DNA of 64,000 nt from DAOUKH01 sp964291475. Its GTDB lineage: Bacteria > Chloroflexota > Dehalococcoidia > SHYB01. The translations under genes were made by a program, and so were the position numbers. Below the pieces are notes generated by a model. The model saw only the letters and a list, made by a program, of their open reading frames with translations, ran no database searches and was not told the DNA's origin. This document shows positions 39,979 through 49,643 of this stretch, in pieces. The DNA is taken from NCBI GenBank assembly GCA_964291475.2, contig OZ220075.1:62001-126000 (forward strand), given 5' to 3'. Within the stretch, counting starts at the first letter, position 1; each line of letters starts with the position of its first letter.

Positions 39979-42012
39979 ATCTCTTCTCAGTTCCCTCATC
40001 TCTTTCAGCCGTTGACCATCGGCAACGTCGAGGTCAAGAACCGGCTGATGGTTACCTCGCACAGCCACGACCTCTACAAGTTCGACCCCGAGGGCTACGG
40101 CCGTTGGAACATGCTGAGCGACCGGGCGGGCGTCTACCACGCCGACCGGGCCAAGGGCGGCTGGGGCCTCCTCATCACCGGCCAGACGCTGGTGCACAAG
40201 TCGTGCGGGACGACACGGCCGCTCGGCTATCCGGAAGAGGTCATCGAGCCCTACAGCCGCATCGCCAAGGGCATCCTCGACGCCGGCGGCATGTGCTTCA
40301 TGCAGATGAACCACAACGGCCGCGTCCGCACCAGCGGCACCGACGATTGGGAGCCGGTGATGGCCGCCTCGTCGGGGATTCTCGTCTATCCCAACGCGGG
40401 CGGCGAGACATGCCGAGAAATGGAAGTCCGCGACATCAAGGACGTTGTCGCGGGCTTCGCTAAAACGGCGAGCAACATGAAACGCGCCGGCTTCCCCGGC
40501 GTCGAAATACAGTCGGCCCACAGCTACCTGCTCTCCGAGTTCCTCACGCCGGCCTATAACAAGCGGAAGGACGAGTACGGCGGCCCGCTGGAAAACCGGA
40601 TGCGCTTCCCCCTCGAAGTGGTGCGGGCGGTGCGCGAGGAGGTTGGCCCGGACTTCGTCGTCGGCGTCCGCATGAACTCGTTTTGGGCGGCGCCCGGCGG
40701 CGAGGGTTGGGAGTTCCCCGAAGCCCTCGAGTACGCCAAGACTCTCGAAGGCACCGGGATGGTTGACTTCCTCGACGTCAGCGCGTGGAGCTTCGAATGG
40801 TCGCTCGCGGGCATCGGGACGCCGCTTGGCCCCCTGGTGCCCTACGCCTCCCAAATCAAGAAGGCGACGAGCCTCCCGGTCTTCGTCGTCGGGCGCGTCG
40901 TCGACCCCGAACACGCCGAGCGGATCGTTGCCGAAGGCCACGCCGACATGGTGGCCATGACCCGCGCCAGCATCGCCGACCCCGAGCTTCCCAACAAGCT
41001 GCGCGAGGGCCAAGCCGACGACGTTCGGCGCTGCATCGGCGCGGGTCAGGGCTGCCTCGGACGCCATATGCTGCTGAAGCCGATGACCTGCACCCAAAAC
41101 CCGACGGTTGGGCGCGAGGCCGAATGGGGCATCGGCACCCTCAAGCGCGCGGCGGTCAAGAAGAAGGTGCTGATCGCGGGCGCCGGGCCGGCGGGCATGG
41201 AGGCCGCCATCGTCGCGGCGCAGCGAGGCCACGACGTCACGCTCTGCGATTCGTCCGACGCTCTCGGTGGCCAGGTCAAGCTCATCCTGAACTCCCCCAG
41301 GCGCGGCGAGTTCAAGCACGTCATCGAATGGCGCGAGCGCCGGATAGCGCGGGCGGAGAACATCGACCTCCGCCTCGGCGTGGAGGTCACCCCGGACGTT
41401 GTCGAGCGGGAGGCTCCCGATGTGCTCGTCGTCGCGACCGGGTCGCAACCCACCACCGAATCCAAGTTCGGCGCCGCTTACATCTGGGGGTCGACCCTCG
41501 CCCGCACGCCCGGCATCCCCGGCGCCGAACAGGAGCACGTCCACAACCCATGGGACGTGCTCACCGGTCGCTTGGACGACCGGCGCCACGTGGTCATCAT
41601 CGACGGCGTCGGCTTCCACCAGAGCGCCGACCCCCTCGAATACCTCGCGGCTGGGGGCGCGAAGGTCACCGCGCTGGCGACCGGCGGCTACTTTGCCGCC
41701 GACCTGCTCTACAACGACCGTCCAAACTTCCTGGCTGGGCTCAGGGACAAGGACGTCACCTTCCACTCGCTCTCGGTAATCAAGGAAATCGGCCCCGACT
41801 CCGTGACGGTGACGAGCTACGAAACGGGCAAGGACTTCCTCGTCGAGGATGTCGACGCCGTGGTGCTGTCGCTGGGCAACGTCGCCAACGACGCCCTCTT
41901 TCACGCCCTCGAGGGCAAGGTGCCGGAGATCCACCGCATCGGCGATTGCGTGACTCCCCGACGCGTGGAGCACGCCCACTTTGAGGGGCACAAGATTGGC
42001 CGCCTCATCTGA
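39979..42012 (+). CDS. OYE/TMADH-like flavo-iron-sulfur oxidoreductase, ATC start proposed
   Basis: About 677 residues: an FMN-binding Old Yellow Enzyme barrel (1-340), a cysteine motif, then an FAD/NAD(P)-binding half (VLIAGAGPAGMEAAIVAA at about 398). It is most like 2,4-dienoyl-CoA reductase and trimethylamine dehydrogenase. The cluster motif reads CIGAGQGC-x11-C (Cys352, 359, 371); the second Cys of the usual four is Ala. No ATG, GTG or TTG lies between the upstream in-frame stop and TTG 40012. A GGGAG with ATC at 39979 gives ISSQFPHLFQP, aligning codon for codon with MPERFPHLFSP of the next paralogue. Confidence 0.87.
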   Translation: MSSQFPHLFQPLTIGNVEVKNRLMVTSHSHDLYKFDPEGYGRWNMLSDRAGVYHADRAKGGWGLLITGQTLVHKSCGTTRPLGYPEEVIEPYSRIAKGILDAGGMCFMQMNHNGRVRTSGTDDWEPVMAASSGILVYPNAGGETCREMEVRDIKDVVAGFAKTASNMKRAGFPGVEIQSAHSYLLSEFLTPAYNKRKDEYGGPLENRMRFPLEVVRAVREEVGPDFVVGVRMNSFWAAPGGEGWEFPEALEYAKTLEGTGMVDFLDVSAWSFEWSLAGIGTPLGPLVPYASQIKKATSLPVFVVGRVVDPEHAERIVAEGHADMVAMTRASIADPELPNKLREGQADDVRRCIGAGQGCLGRHMLLKPMTCTQNPTVGREAEWGIGTLKRAAVKKKVLIAGAGPAGMEAAIVAAQRGHDVTLCDSSDALGGQVKLILNSPRRGEFKHVIEWRERRIARAENIDLRLGVEVTPDVVEREAPDVLVVATGSQPTTESKFGAAYIWGSTLARTPGIPGAEQEHVHNPWDVLTGRLDDRRHVVIIDGVGFHQSADPLEYLAAGGAKVTALATGGYFAADLLYNDRPNFLAGLRDKDVTFHSLSVIKEIGPDSVTVTSYETGKDFLVEDVDAVVLSLGNVANDALFHALEGKVPEIHRIGDCVTPRRVEHAHFEGHKIGRLI

Positions 42013-42016
42013 CGCT

Positions 42017-44048
42017 ATGCCGGAACGATTCCCCCATCTCTTTTCGCCCATCCAAGTCGGCTCGGTCACCTTGCGGAACCGGCTCATGACGGCGTCGCAC
42101 AGCCACGACCTCTGGGGCTACGACCCTGAGGGCTACCACCGCTGGAACCTGCTCGGCTCCCGGGCCATGCACTACCACGCCGAACGGGCGCAGGGGCGGC
42201 TTCGGGCTGATTACTACCGGCCAGGTCATGGTCCATCCCTCGTGCGGGACGAACCGCCCCGCGGGCTATCTCGAAGCGGTCGTCGAGGCCTACCGGCCCA
42301 TCGCGGAGGCGATCCAGGGGCACGGCGCCAAGGTCTTCATGCAGATCAACCACAACGGGCGCGGCCGCGTCAGCGGCACCGACGACTGGGACCCCGTGCT
42401 GACCGCCAAGCCCGACGTCTCCTTCTACCCAGGCGCAAGCGGCGAGTTCACCAAGGAGATCGACGTCGAGGAGATCGCCGACATCGTCAAGGGATTCGGC
42501 GTCACCGCGGGGAACATGCAGCGGGCCGGCTTCGACGGCGTCGAGATCCACGCCGCCCACAGCTATTTGATCTCCGAGTTCCTGACCCCCGCATACAACC
42601 GAAGGACCGACCAATACGGCGGCTCGTTGGAAAACCGCATGCGGTTCCTCATGGAGGTGGTCGAGGAGGTCCGCGAGCAGGTCGGCGGCGAGTTCGTCGT
42701 CGGGGTGCGGCTCAACACCGAGTGGCGCGAGTTCCCCGACCCCTTCACCGTCGAGGACTCCATCGAGGTCGCCAAGCGGCTCGAGGCCTCGGGCAAGATC
42801 GACTTCATCAACGCCAGCGCCTGGAGCCTCGAACTCTCGCTGTCAGGCTTGGGGACGCCCTTCGGCCCGGTGGTGCCGGCCGCTTCCAGAGTGAAGGCGG
42901 CCCTGTCGCGGACTCCCCTCATGGTCGTCGGCCGCATCGTCGATCCGGTCCATGCCGAGCAGATACTCGCCGAAGGTCATGCCGACATCGTGGCCATGGT
43001 GCGGGCCTCCATCGCCGACCCCGATTTGCCCAACAAGGCCAGGGAAGGGCGCCTTGAAGACATCTACACCTGCGTCGGCGCCAGCCAGGGCTGCATCGGC
43101 CGCCACTTCCAGCACTTCCCCATCACCTGCACGCAGAACCCAGCGGTCGGCCGAGAGGAAGAGTGGGGCGCCGGCACGCTGAAGCCGGCGGAACGAAAGA
43201 AGCGCGTGCTGGTCGCGGGGGGCGGCCCGGCGGGTCTCGAGACCGCCGTCATCGCCGCGCGGCGCGGACACGAGGTGGTCCTCTGTGAGCAGGCGAACGA
43301 GCTTGGCGGACAGGTGAATCTCATCGTAAAGTCGCCCCGCCGCGGTGAATTTGTCAGCGTGGTCAACAACCGGACGACGCAGCTCCAAAAGCTGGGGGTC
43401 GAGGTCCGGCTCTCGACCAGCGTGACCCCGGAGCTCGTGGACGAGATCGCGCCGGACGCGGTCGTCGTCGCCACGGGATCGGCTCCCAGGACGCCTCGCG
43501 AGGAAGACCTAGCCGACTACTGGTCGCCGTCGACCTACCGGGGCCTGGGAATTCCCGGCGCGGAGAAGTCCCACGTCTACACCGCGTGGGACGTCATGAA
43601 CGGCGCGGCGGGGACTCCCAAGCACGCCGTGGTGCTCGACGGGCTGGGCTACTACCAAAGCTCGGACCCGCTGGAGTACCTAGCGGCCCAGGGAAGCAAG
43701 ATCACGGCGCTCACAACACTCGGCGTCTTCGCCGTCGATATGCTCTACAACGACCGTCCCTTCTTCATCCAGTCCTTGCGCGGCAAAGACATCACATTTC
43801 ACCAGTTCACCGGAATCAAGGAAATCCTCGAGACAGCGGTGGTGGCCGCGGACCACCAGACGGGTCGTGAGTTCACCATCGAGGACGTGGACGCCGTCGT
43901 GCTGTCGGTCGGCAACGTTCCTCGCAACGCCCTATACTACGCGCTCAAAGATCGAGTACCCGAGCTGTACCGGGTCGGGGACTGTGTGGCGCCTCGCAAG
44001 GTTGAGCATGCCCACTTCGAAGGACACAAAGTAGCGCGGGAGATTTAG
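42017..44048 (+). pseudogene. Second OYE/TMADH-like flavo-iron-sulfur oxidoreductase, +1 frameshift
   Basis: Tandem paralogue of the previous gene, starting 2 bases after its stop with MPERFPHLFSPIQVGSVTLR. The frame runs to YHAERAQG, then the coding sense shifts +1 at the GGGG run 42193-42196 and continues GGFGLITTGQVMVHPSCGTN to the stop at 44048. Removing one G gives a full-length protein of about 677 residues. The FAD motif VLVAGGGPAGLETAVIAA and cluster motif CVGASQGC-x11-C are present, again without the second Cys. Either it is a recent mutation or a homopolymer sequencing error; all else looks functional. Confidence 0.8.
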
Positions 44049-44080
44049 TTCCAAGGCCAGGCGACGGACAGGAGGGAGTG

Positions 44081-45934
44081 ATGATCTTGAAGAACATCCG
44101 AACACTAATGCTGCTAGGGGCGATCATGAGCCTGATCGTCGCCGCTTGCGGCGGCGACGATCCCACCGCGACCCCAAGGCCGACGGACGCCCCACAGCCG
44201 ACGGCCACGCCAATGCCGGAGGCGACCGCTATGCCCGAGGCCACGGCAATGCCCGAGCCGACCGCTATGCCTGAGGCCACAGCCATGCCCGAGGCGACCG
44301 CCATGCCGGAGGCGACGGCCATGCCCGAGCCGACGGCCATGCCCGAGCCGACCGCCATGCCCGAGCCGACCGCCATGCCCGAGCCGACCGCTATGCCCGA
44401 GCCGACCGCCATGCCTGGGCCCACTTCCTCCGGCAGCTTCGTCGTGGCCCTGCCGGACATGGGCAATTTCGAGCTCGTCCTCGTCGTCGGCACGACACGC
44501 AGCTACCTCGACAGCATCTACGACTACGTCGTGGGCGCCGACAACGACGGCATTCTCGATACGAGCTCGGGCTGGGCCGAGTCGTGGGAAGTCAATTCCA
44601 CCGGCGACCAATGGACGATCAACGGCCGCGATGGCGTGACCTTCCACAACGGCGACGCCGCCACATCGGCGGACATCAGCTACCAGTTCGGCCGCTACCT
44701 GGCTGAGGACTCGCCCCTGGCCGCCTCCGACAACGTAAAGGAGTCGGTCGCGTCGGTCGAAACCCCCGACGACTCCACCGTCGTCTTCAACCTCATGGGA
44801 CGCGACCTCTTCTTCCCGGTCACCTACCTCAGCCGGTTGGGGAATGCCGGCGGGCCCAGCCACCTGATTCCCAGCGGCTACATCGAGTCTGTGGGGATTG
44901 AACAGGCGATCAAGGAACCGGTGGGCTCCGGCCCCTTCCAGTTCAACAGGGTCAGCGTCGGCGAACAGCTCGAGTTGGAAGCCGTCGAGAACCACTGGCT
45001 CTACGGCGTTCCGCGCGTGCAGACACTCTTCTACCAACTCATCCCTGAAACAACGACTCGCCTTGGCCTCGTGCGGACAGGAACGGCCGACCTCGCGCTG
45101 TTGAGCAGGACGGCGATCGCGACCATCCGGGACGAGGGGCTGCAGCTCTTCGGACGTGAGGGCAGCGGCGTCGCGTCCTATCGGTTCGACGAGCAGTGGG
45201 TCCAGGAATATGAGGGCTACGGCCCGAATCCGTTGGCCAACGCGGAGATCCGGAAGGCGCTGGACTGGTACGCGCTCGATCGTCAGACCCTCGTTGACGT
45301 TTACGTCGCCGGGGTTGGAACGCCCACCATGAACTCGCCCACATCACCGCGCGACCCAGCCTACGAACCGCTGCCGATTCCTGAGTACGATCCCGAACGG
45401 GCGAGGCAGATTCTGGCCGAGGAGGGCTACCCTGACGGCTTCGAAATGGACTTGTGGATAGGGCCGCGCCCCGCCCTGCCTGAGGGGCCGGAGATCGCCG
45501 AACAGATGGCGGTTTGGTGGGAGGCAATCGGCGTCAAGGTCAACCGCCTTCCGGGCGAGTACGCTGCCTACCGCAGCGCCCTCCTCGACGGCGAGGGCTT
45601 CAAGCGCCCCACCGCCTACGGCGTCTGGTTCCTGGGCTACGAGGTCCCAGCTTCGGCGCACTTCACAACCCTCCACTTCGAGGGCTTCGTCTTCGGCACA
45701 AGCTGGGACCCCTTCCTGAACGAACTGTCCGGGGCTTGGAAAGCGGCCGCTACCGAAGAGGAGTACATCGAGCGCGGCCGGGACTACATGTGGGCCAACT
45801 ACCAAATGGGCAACACTACCACCCTCTTCAGCACAGGTGAAGTGTTCGCCGGGAGCGGTAGCGTTCCCGAGAACTGGAACCTCGGTTCGGCGCCCTTCTC
45901 GTACCAGATTGAGCAGGCCGCCATCATTCGATAG
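44081..45934 (+). CDS. Substrate-binding lipoprotein (SBP family 5) with MPEPTA repeats
   Basis: 617 residues. ATG 44081 follows GGAGGGAG. The lipoprotein signal ends at Cys23 (VAAC). Residues about 45-115 are eleven tandem hexapeptides MPEATA or MPEPTA, an unusually regular stalk. The SBP_bac_5 domain follows from about 118 (SWEVNSTGDQWTINGRDGVTF, GSGPFQFNRVSVGEQLEL). It lies 32 bases after the OYE pair and is probably on the same transcript. No permease is adjacent; it may serve the transporter at 35-40 kb. Confidence 0.9.
   Translation: MILKNIRTLMLLGAIMSLIVAACGGDDPTATPRPTDAPQPTATPMPEATAMPEATAMPEPTAMPEATAMPEATAMPEATAMPEPTAMPEPTAMPEPTAMPEPTAMPEPTAMPGPTSSGSFVVALPDMGNFELVLVVGTTRSYLDSIYDYVVGADNDGILDTSSGWAESWEVNSTGDQWTINGRDGVTFHNGDAATSADISYQFGRYLAEDSPLAASDNVKESVASVETPDDSTVVFNLMGRDLFFPVTYLSRLGNAGGPSHLIPSGYIESVGIEQAIKEPVGSGPFQFNRVSVGEQLELEAVENHWLYGVPRVQTLFYQLIPETTTRLGLVRTGTADLALLSRTAIATIRDEGLQLFGREGSGVASYRFDEQWVQEYEGYGPNPLANAEIRKALDWYALDRQTLVDVYVAGVGTPTMNSPTSPRDPAYEPLPIPEYDPERARQILAEEGYPDGFEMDLWIGPRPALPEGPEIAEQMAVWWEAIGVKVNRLPGEYAAYRSALLDGEGFKRPTAYGVWFLGYEVPASAHFTTLHFEGFVFGTSWDPFLNELSGAWKAAATEEEYIERGRDYMWANYQMGNTTTLFSTGEVFAGSGSVPENWNLGSAPFSYQIEQAAIIR
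44213..44410 (+). repeat. Eleven 18-base tandem coding repeats
   Basis: Eleven head-to-tail copies of an 18-base unit such as ATGCCCGAGCCGACCGCC encode MPEPTA or MPEATA in the lipoprotein stalk. Variation is mostly at wobble positions and the Ala/Pro codon, so copy number could change by slippage or recombination. Confidence 0.9.
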
Positions 45935-45952
45935 CGTAAAGAGCGACTGGAG

Positions 45953-45988
45953 AAGCGCCCTCCCGGAAAGTCCAACGGGAGGGCGCTT
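45953..45988 (+). terminator. Perfect 13-bp hairpin after the binding-protein gene
   Basis: AAGCGCCCTCCCG (45953-45965) and CGGGAGGGCGCTT (45976-45988) pair perfectly around a 10-base loop. Only a short CGCGTTTG follows, so it is a weak intrinsic terminator or an RNA-stabilising/attenuating hairpin between the lipoprotein and the SMP-30 gene. Confidence 0.7.
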
Positions 45989-46004
45989 CGCGTTTGAGGT
46001 GAAC

Positions 46005-46904
46005 GTGGCGGAGTCGGCACCAAAGGTCATCCTCGACGGCCTCATCTTTCCGGAAGGGCCCCGCTGGCACGACGGGAGACTCTGGTTCTCCGACATCCAC
46101 GCCCACACCGTGATGAGCGTGGACATCGAGGGCGGCGCGCGCGTCGAAGCGGAGTTGTCGGACCGGCCGTCCGGGCTCGGCTTCCTGCCGGACGGTACGC
46201 CGCTCGTCGTCTCCATGCGGGAGCGTAAGCTGCTCGCCTTGACCGCCAAGGGCCCGGTCGTCTACGCCGACCTGGGTCGGTTCAACGCCGACTTCCTCAA
46301 CGACATGGTGGTCGATGGGCTCGGCCGCGCCTACGTCGGCAACCGGGTACTCGAAGGCTATACGGAGGAGGCGGTCGCCGGCGCGGCCAGAGAAGGGCCC
46401 GGCGAGTCGCTGCTCCTCGTGCCGCCCGACGGTCCGGCCGAGGTCGCCGCTACCGGCCTTGTTTCGCCCAACGGCGCGGTCGTCACGCCCGACGGGCAGA
46501 TGCTCATCGTCGCCGAGCCAAGGGCGCAGCGCCTGACCGCCTTCGACATCGGCACCGACGGGTCGCTCACCAACCGGCGCATCTTTGCCGAAGCGGGCGA
46601 GGCGTGGCCCGACGGCATCTGCCTCGATGCCGAGGGCGCCGTCTGGGCCGGTTCGCCGATGACGGAAGAATTCGTGCGGATTCTGGAAGGCGGTCAGATC
46701 ACCCATCGGGTGGAGACCCCCGGAAGGTGGGCGGTAGCCCCGGCGCTCGGCGGCGAGGACCGCCGGACGATGTTCCTCGCCACCTGCCGAAATTCCCTCG
46801 AAAACCTGCAGCGCTTGGAAGAGAGCGATGACGACTCGACGAGTGAGGCCGTGGGCTGGATCGAGGCCGTCCGGGTCGACACGCCGGGAGCCGGCTGGCC
46901 TTAG
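46005..46904 (+). CDS. SMP-30/gluconolactonase/LRE family protein
   Basis: 299-residue six-bladed propeller. The opening LDGLIFPEGPRWHDGRLWFSD carries the metal-binding Glu (FPEGP). LNDMVVDGLGRAYVGN holds the Asn of the metal site, and EAWPDGICLDAEGAVW the Asp. It hydrolyses lactones of sugars or similar esters. The start is GTG 46005 (GAGGTG 4 bases before) or GTG 45999; the frame further upstream overlaps the hairpin and the lipoprotein gene. Confidence 0.87.
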   Translation: MAESAPKVILDGLIFPEGPRWHDGRLWFSDIHAHTVMSVDIEGGARVEAELSDRPSGLGFLPDGTPLVVSMRERKLLALTAKGPVVYADLGRFNADFLNDMVVDGLGRAYVGNRVLEGYTEEAVAGAAREGPGESLLLVPPDGPAEVAATGLVSPNGAVVTPDGQMLIVAEPRAQRLTAFDIGTDGSLTNRRIFAEAGEAWPDGICLDAEGAVWAGSPMTEEFVRILEGGQITHRVETPGRWAVAPALGGEDRRTMFLATCRNSLENLQRLEESDDDSTSEAVGWIEAVRVDTPGAGWP

Positions 46905-46982
46905 CCCGCGCCGACAAGTCGCGACGGGGACTAGCCTGCTTGCTAGCTCACTGTTGGCGGCGGATGTGGCTGCTCAGCCGGA

Positions 46983-48143
46983 TCAGATTGCGGGAACGGG
47001 GTCCTCCATCGCGTAGAGCCGGGCGCAGTTGTCCCAGAGGGCCTTGCGCTTCGTCTCGTCGCTGATGCCCGGGAGAGACAGGAACGTCTCTATAGCGTGG
47101 GGGAACGGCGAATCGAAATGAGGGAAGTCGGTTGAGAGAACGACGTTCTCATCGCCAATGGCGTCGAAGGCATACTTCGCGATGTCTTCGCCGGCCTCCA
47201 CGGAGACCACGCATTGGCTCAAGAAGTATTCGCTGGGCTTCTTCGAAAGCTCCACTTCCTCGCCGGGGCCGTACATCTCCCATTGCTCGTCGAGGCGCCA
47301 CAGCAGCCACGGCACCCAACTGAAGTTCCCTTCGAGGAACGCTACCCGCAGGCTGGGAAACACCTCGAGCACGCCTCCCATCGAGAAGCTGCCCACGGCT
47401 TGCATGAGTCCGAACGGGAAGGCGAACGTGTTGCCGAAGACCCCAGGGCTGGGATGGTTCCGCATGAAGTTCGCGTGATGTGTGGCGTTATGTCCAACGG
47501 CGGTGTCGTGGAGGCAAACGGGAACGTCGAGCTCCTGCGCCGCGGCCCACAAGGGAGCACACTCGGCGTCGTGGAAGAACTTGCCGTTGAGGGGATTGGG
47601 CTCCAGCGTTATCCCGACCATCCCGAGCTCATTCACGGCCCGCCTCGTCTCCTTCACCGCCAGGTCGACGTCATGGAGCGAGATGAGGGCGGCGCCCTTC
47701 AGACGGTCGGGGTCTTTATTGCAGTAGTCCGCGAGCCAGTTGTTGTACGCCCGGCAGAGGGCGGCCGCCATCTCCGGCTCCATGGCATCGAAGGAGACGT
47801 GCCCCTGGGCCCAGGTGCGGAACAGGGCGGCGACATCCACGCCTTCCATATCCATGGCCCGCAGCATGCTGTCCGGCCCGTAGCCGTCTTGCTCGGCGTC
47901 CTTGAGATAGTGGCCAACACGCGCGACTCTTGCCTCGCGGAACTTCTCACGAATCGCGTACTGCTGAACCTTCCGATTTTCGCCGGGAACTTCGAGCAGC
48001 CAGTTGTTGCGAAAACTGCGCCCGGGCGACGGGATAAACGTGGGAGCGTGCGCTTGGTATTTCTGATCAAGGTAACGCTCGTACATGTCCGGGGGCTCAA
48101 TCACATGGATATCGCTGTCGAGTACGCGGAAACCGTTCTTCAT
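46983..48143 (-). CDS. Amidohydrolase-2 family metal-dependent hydrolase
   Basis: 386-residue barrel of the ACMSD/gamma-resorcylate decarboxylase family. The N-terminal motif DSDIHVIEPPDMYERYL departs from the usual DxHxx form by having Asp-Ile-His; a metal ligand Asp lies late in STDFPHFDSPFP. The ATG at 48143 follows AGAGGGTC. The sequence is more distant from the four other copies in the window. It may decarboxylate or hydrate an aromatic or small acid. It is divergent from the pair at 48447. Confidence 0.87.
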   Translation of the reverse strand: MKNGFRVLDSDIHVIEPPDMYERYLDQKYQAHAPTFIPSPGRSFRNNWLLEVPGENRKVQQYAIREKFREARVARVGHYLKDAEQDGYGPDSMLRAMDMEGVDVAALFRTWAQGHVSFDAMEPEMAAALCRAYNNWLADYCNKDPDRLKGAALISLHDVDLAVKETRRAVNELGMVGITLEPNPLNGKFFHDAECAPLWAAAQELDVPVCLHDTAVGHNATHHANFMRNHPSPGVFGNTFAFPFGLMQAVGSFSMGGVLEVFPSLRVAFLEGNFSWVPWLLWRLDEQWEMYGPGEEVELSKKPSEYFLSQCVVSVEAGEDIAKYAFDAIGDENVVLSTDFPHFDSPFPHAIETFLSLPGISDETKRKALWDNCARLYAMEDPVPAI

Positions 48144-48446
48144 GATGTGACCCTCTCGCCCCTCGTGCAGTCCGAACTTAGGATTCGATAGCCCGCGCGT
48201 TCCGACACCGCGCGGCCCCCAGCGGGCCGCCATTGTACACCTCCCAGCCATTTGAATGCTGCGCCTAAGCGGGTGAAAACAATCATGTTTACACGGCCCG
48301 GCCATCGATCTTTGTGGTGGAAGTTATGACACGCTTCAACCGCTCATTTCACCTCCGAACCGCAGGCGTTCCTTGACAGCTCTAGGAGCGCGTGATACTA
48401 GAGGGCGAAAGGCGCGGCAATAGTGGGAGCCTCGGGGGATCTGCCC
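48144..48446. other. 303-base divergent intergenic region
   Basis: Lies between two divergent amidohydrolase genes. On the plus strand, TTGACA at 48373-48378 is followed after 17 bases by TACTAG (or after 15 by GATACT). On the minus strand a TACAAT -10-like box is at about 48232-48237. The middle (CAATCATGTTTACACG) is AT-rich. Inverted segments GCGCGGCCCCC/GCGGGCCGC occur near 48210-48230. No gene was seen. Confidence 0.5.
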
Positions 48447-49610
48447 ATGAACGCTGAGACCGCGGGACTGGACGTCACTTCCTCGTTGGTTGGACGCTGC
48501 CCCCTCGTGTCGTCGGACTCGCACATCCTCGAGCCGGCCGATCTTTGGTCTCGACGCACCGATGCCCGCTTTCGGCACCGCGCCCCTACAGTCGTTCGAG
48601 TCGACGGCAACGACGAGTGGCACGCCGACGGCGTCAAGTTTCAGAGCATCCGAGGCACGGGGTACCAGGCGGGGCTTCGGTTCACGCGGCCGGAGGAACT
48701 CTCCTTCGATGGCCAATTCGAAGCCATCCGCCCCGGCGCCCTGGACCCTGACGCCCACGTCCAAGACATGGACTTGGACGGCGTGGCCGGCGCCGTCCTC
48801 TATCCCACGGCGGGCATGCAGCTTTACAAGGTCGAGGACTCCGATCTGCTCTCGGCATGCGTCCGGGCCTACAACGACCACGTCGCGGAATTCTGCGGCC
48901 ACGACCCCGAACGCCTCAGAGGTATCGCCATCCTCAACGTGGACAGTGTCGAGGAGAGCATTCGAGAGTTGGAACGCGCCCGGTCGCTGGGGCTGGCAGG
49001 GGCGATGATCCCCGTCGGCCCGAAGGTCCGCTACGACCACCCGAGCTATGCGCCGCTCTGGGCCGCCGCCGAGGAGTCCGAGACCCCGCTGACCCTGCAT
49101 ATCGGCACCGAGCGCGGGGCCCCGGAGACCGGCATCGCGGCGTCGGCGTTGGACCCCGTGGCAATGTCGGCATGGGCGCACGAGCTGCGGCTTTCCTTAG
49201 CGGCGCTCATCTTCGGCGGCGTCTTCGAGCGCCACCCCAATCTGAGGATTGTGGTCGCGGAGTTCGAGATCGCCTGGGCCTTCTACCTGCTGCACCGCAT
49301 GGACGACACCTACCAGCACCGGGTCGCCGGGCTCAAGGGCCGCCGATTTCTCACCGGTGCGCTTCCCAGCGACTTCTTTCGTCAGAACGTCTACATCAGC
49401 TTTCAGGAGGACGCGATCGGCGTCCAGATGCGCAGACACATCGGACCGGACCACCTGATGTGGGGCGCGGACTATCCCCACGCGGAGGCAACGTTCCCAC
49501 GCTCACGGGAAATCGTGGACGAAATCTTTGAGGGTGTTCCGTTAGAGGAGAAAGCGAAGATGACGCGGGACAATGCCGCCCGCCTCTACGGCTTCTCATT
49601 TGGCTCGTAG
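48447..49610 (+). CDS. Amidohydrolase-2 family hydrolase, module copy 1 gene A
   Basis: 387 residues. CPLVSSDSHILEPADLW holds the N-terminal Asp-x-His, HVQDMDLDGVAGAVLYPT and LTLHIGTE follow, and MWGADYPHAEATFPRS carries the late metal Asp and His. The start could be ATG 48447 or GTG 48423. It is closely similar throughout to the gene at 57644, and its neighbour at 49644 to the one at 58879, so the two-gene module has been copied. The reaction is unknown within the decarboxylase/hydrolase family. Confidence 0.88.
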   Translation: MNAETAGLDVTSSLVGRCPLVSSDSHILEPADLWSRRTDARFRHRAPTVVRVDGNDEWHADGVKFQSIRGTGYQAGLRFTRPEELSFDGQFEAIRPGALDPDAHVQDMDLDGVAGAVLYPTAGMQLYKVEDSDLLSACVRAYNDHVAEFCGHDPERLRGIAILNVDSVEESIRELERARSLGLAGAMIPVGPKVRYDHPSYAPLWAAAEESETPLTLHIGTERGAPETGIAASALDPVAMSAWAHELRLSLAALIFGGVFERHPNLRIVVAEFEIAWAFYLLHRMDDTYQHRVAGLKGRRFLTGALPSDFFRQNVYISFQEDAIGVQMRRHIGPDHLMWGADYPHAEATFPRSREIVDEIFEGVPLEEKAKMTRDNAARLYGFSFGS

Positions 49611-49643
49611 CGCAGGCACACAAGGACTGGGAGGTTTAGGGAT

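Noticed and set aside
40012..40014. TTG 40012 as the start of the first OYE-like gene
   Set aside because: It would remove FPHLFQP, which is conserved in the tandem paralogue, and it has no ribosome site at proper spacing.
39670..42087. 805-codon open frame on the minus strand over the OYE genes
   Set aside because: It is a shadow of GC-rich codon usage opposite two well-supported genes and has no recognisable domain. The same applies to the long minus-strand frames at 731-1915, 2425-4116 and 6610-7722.
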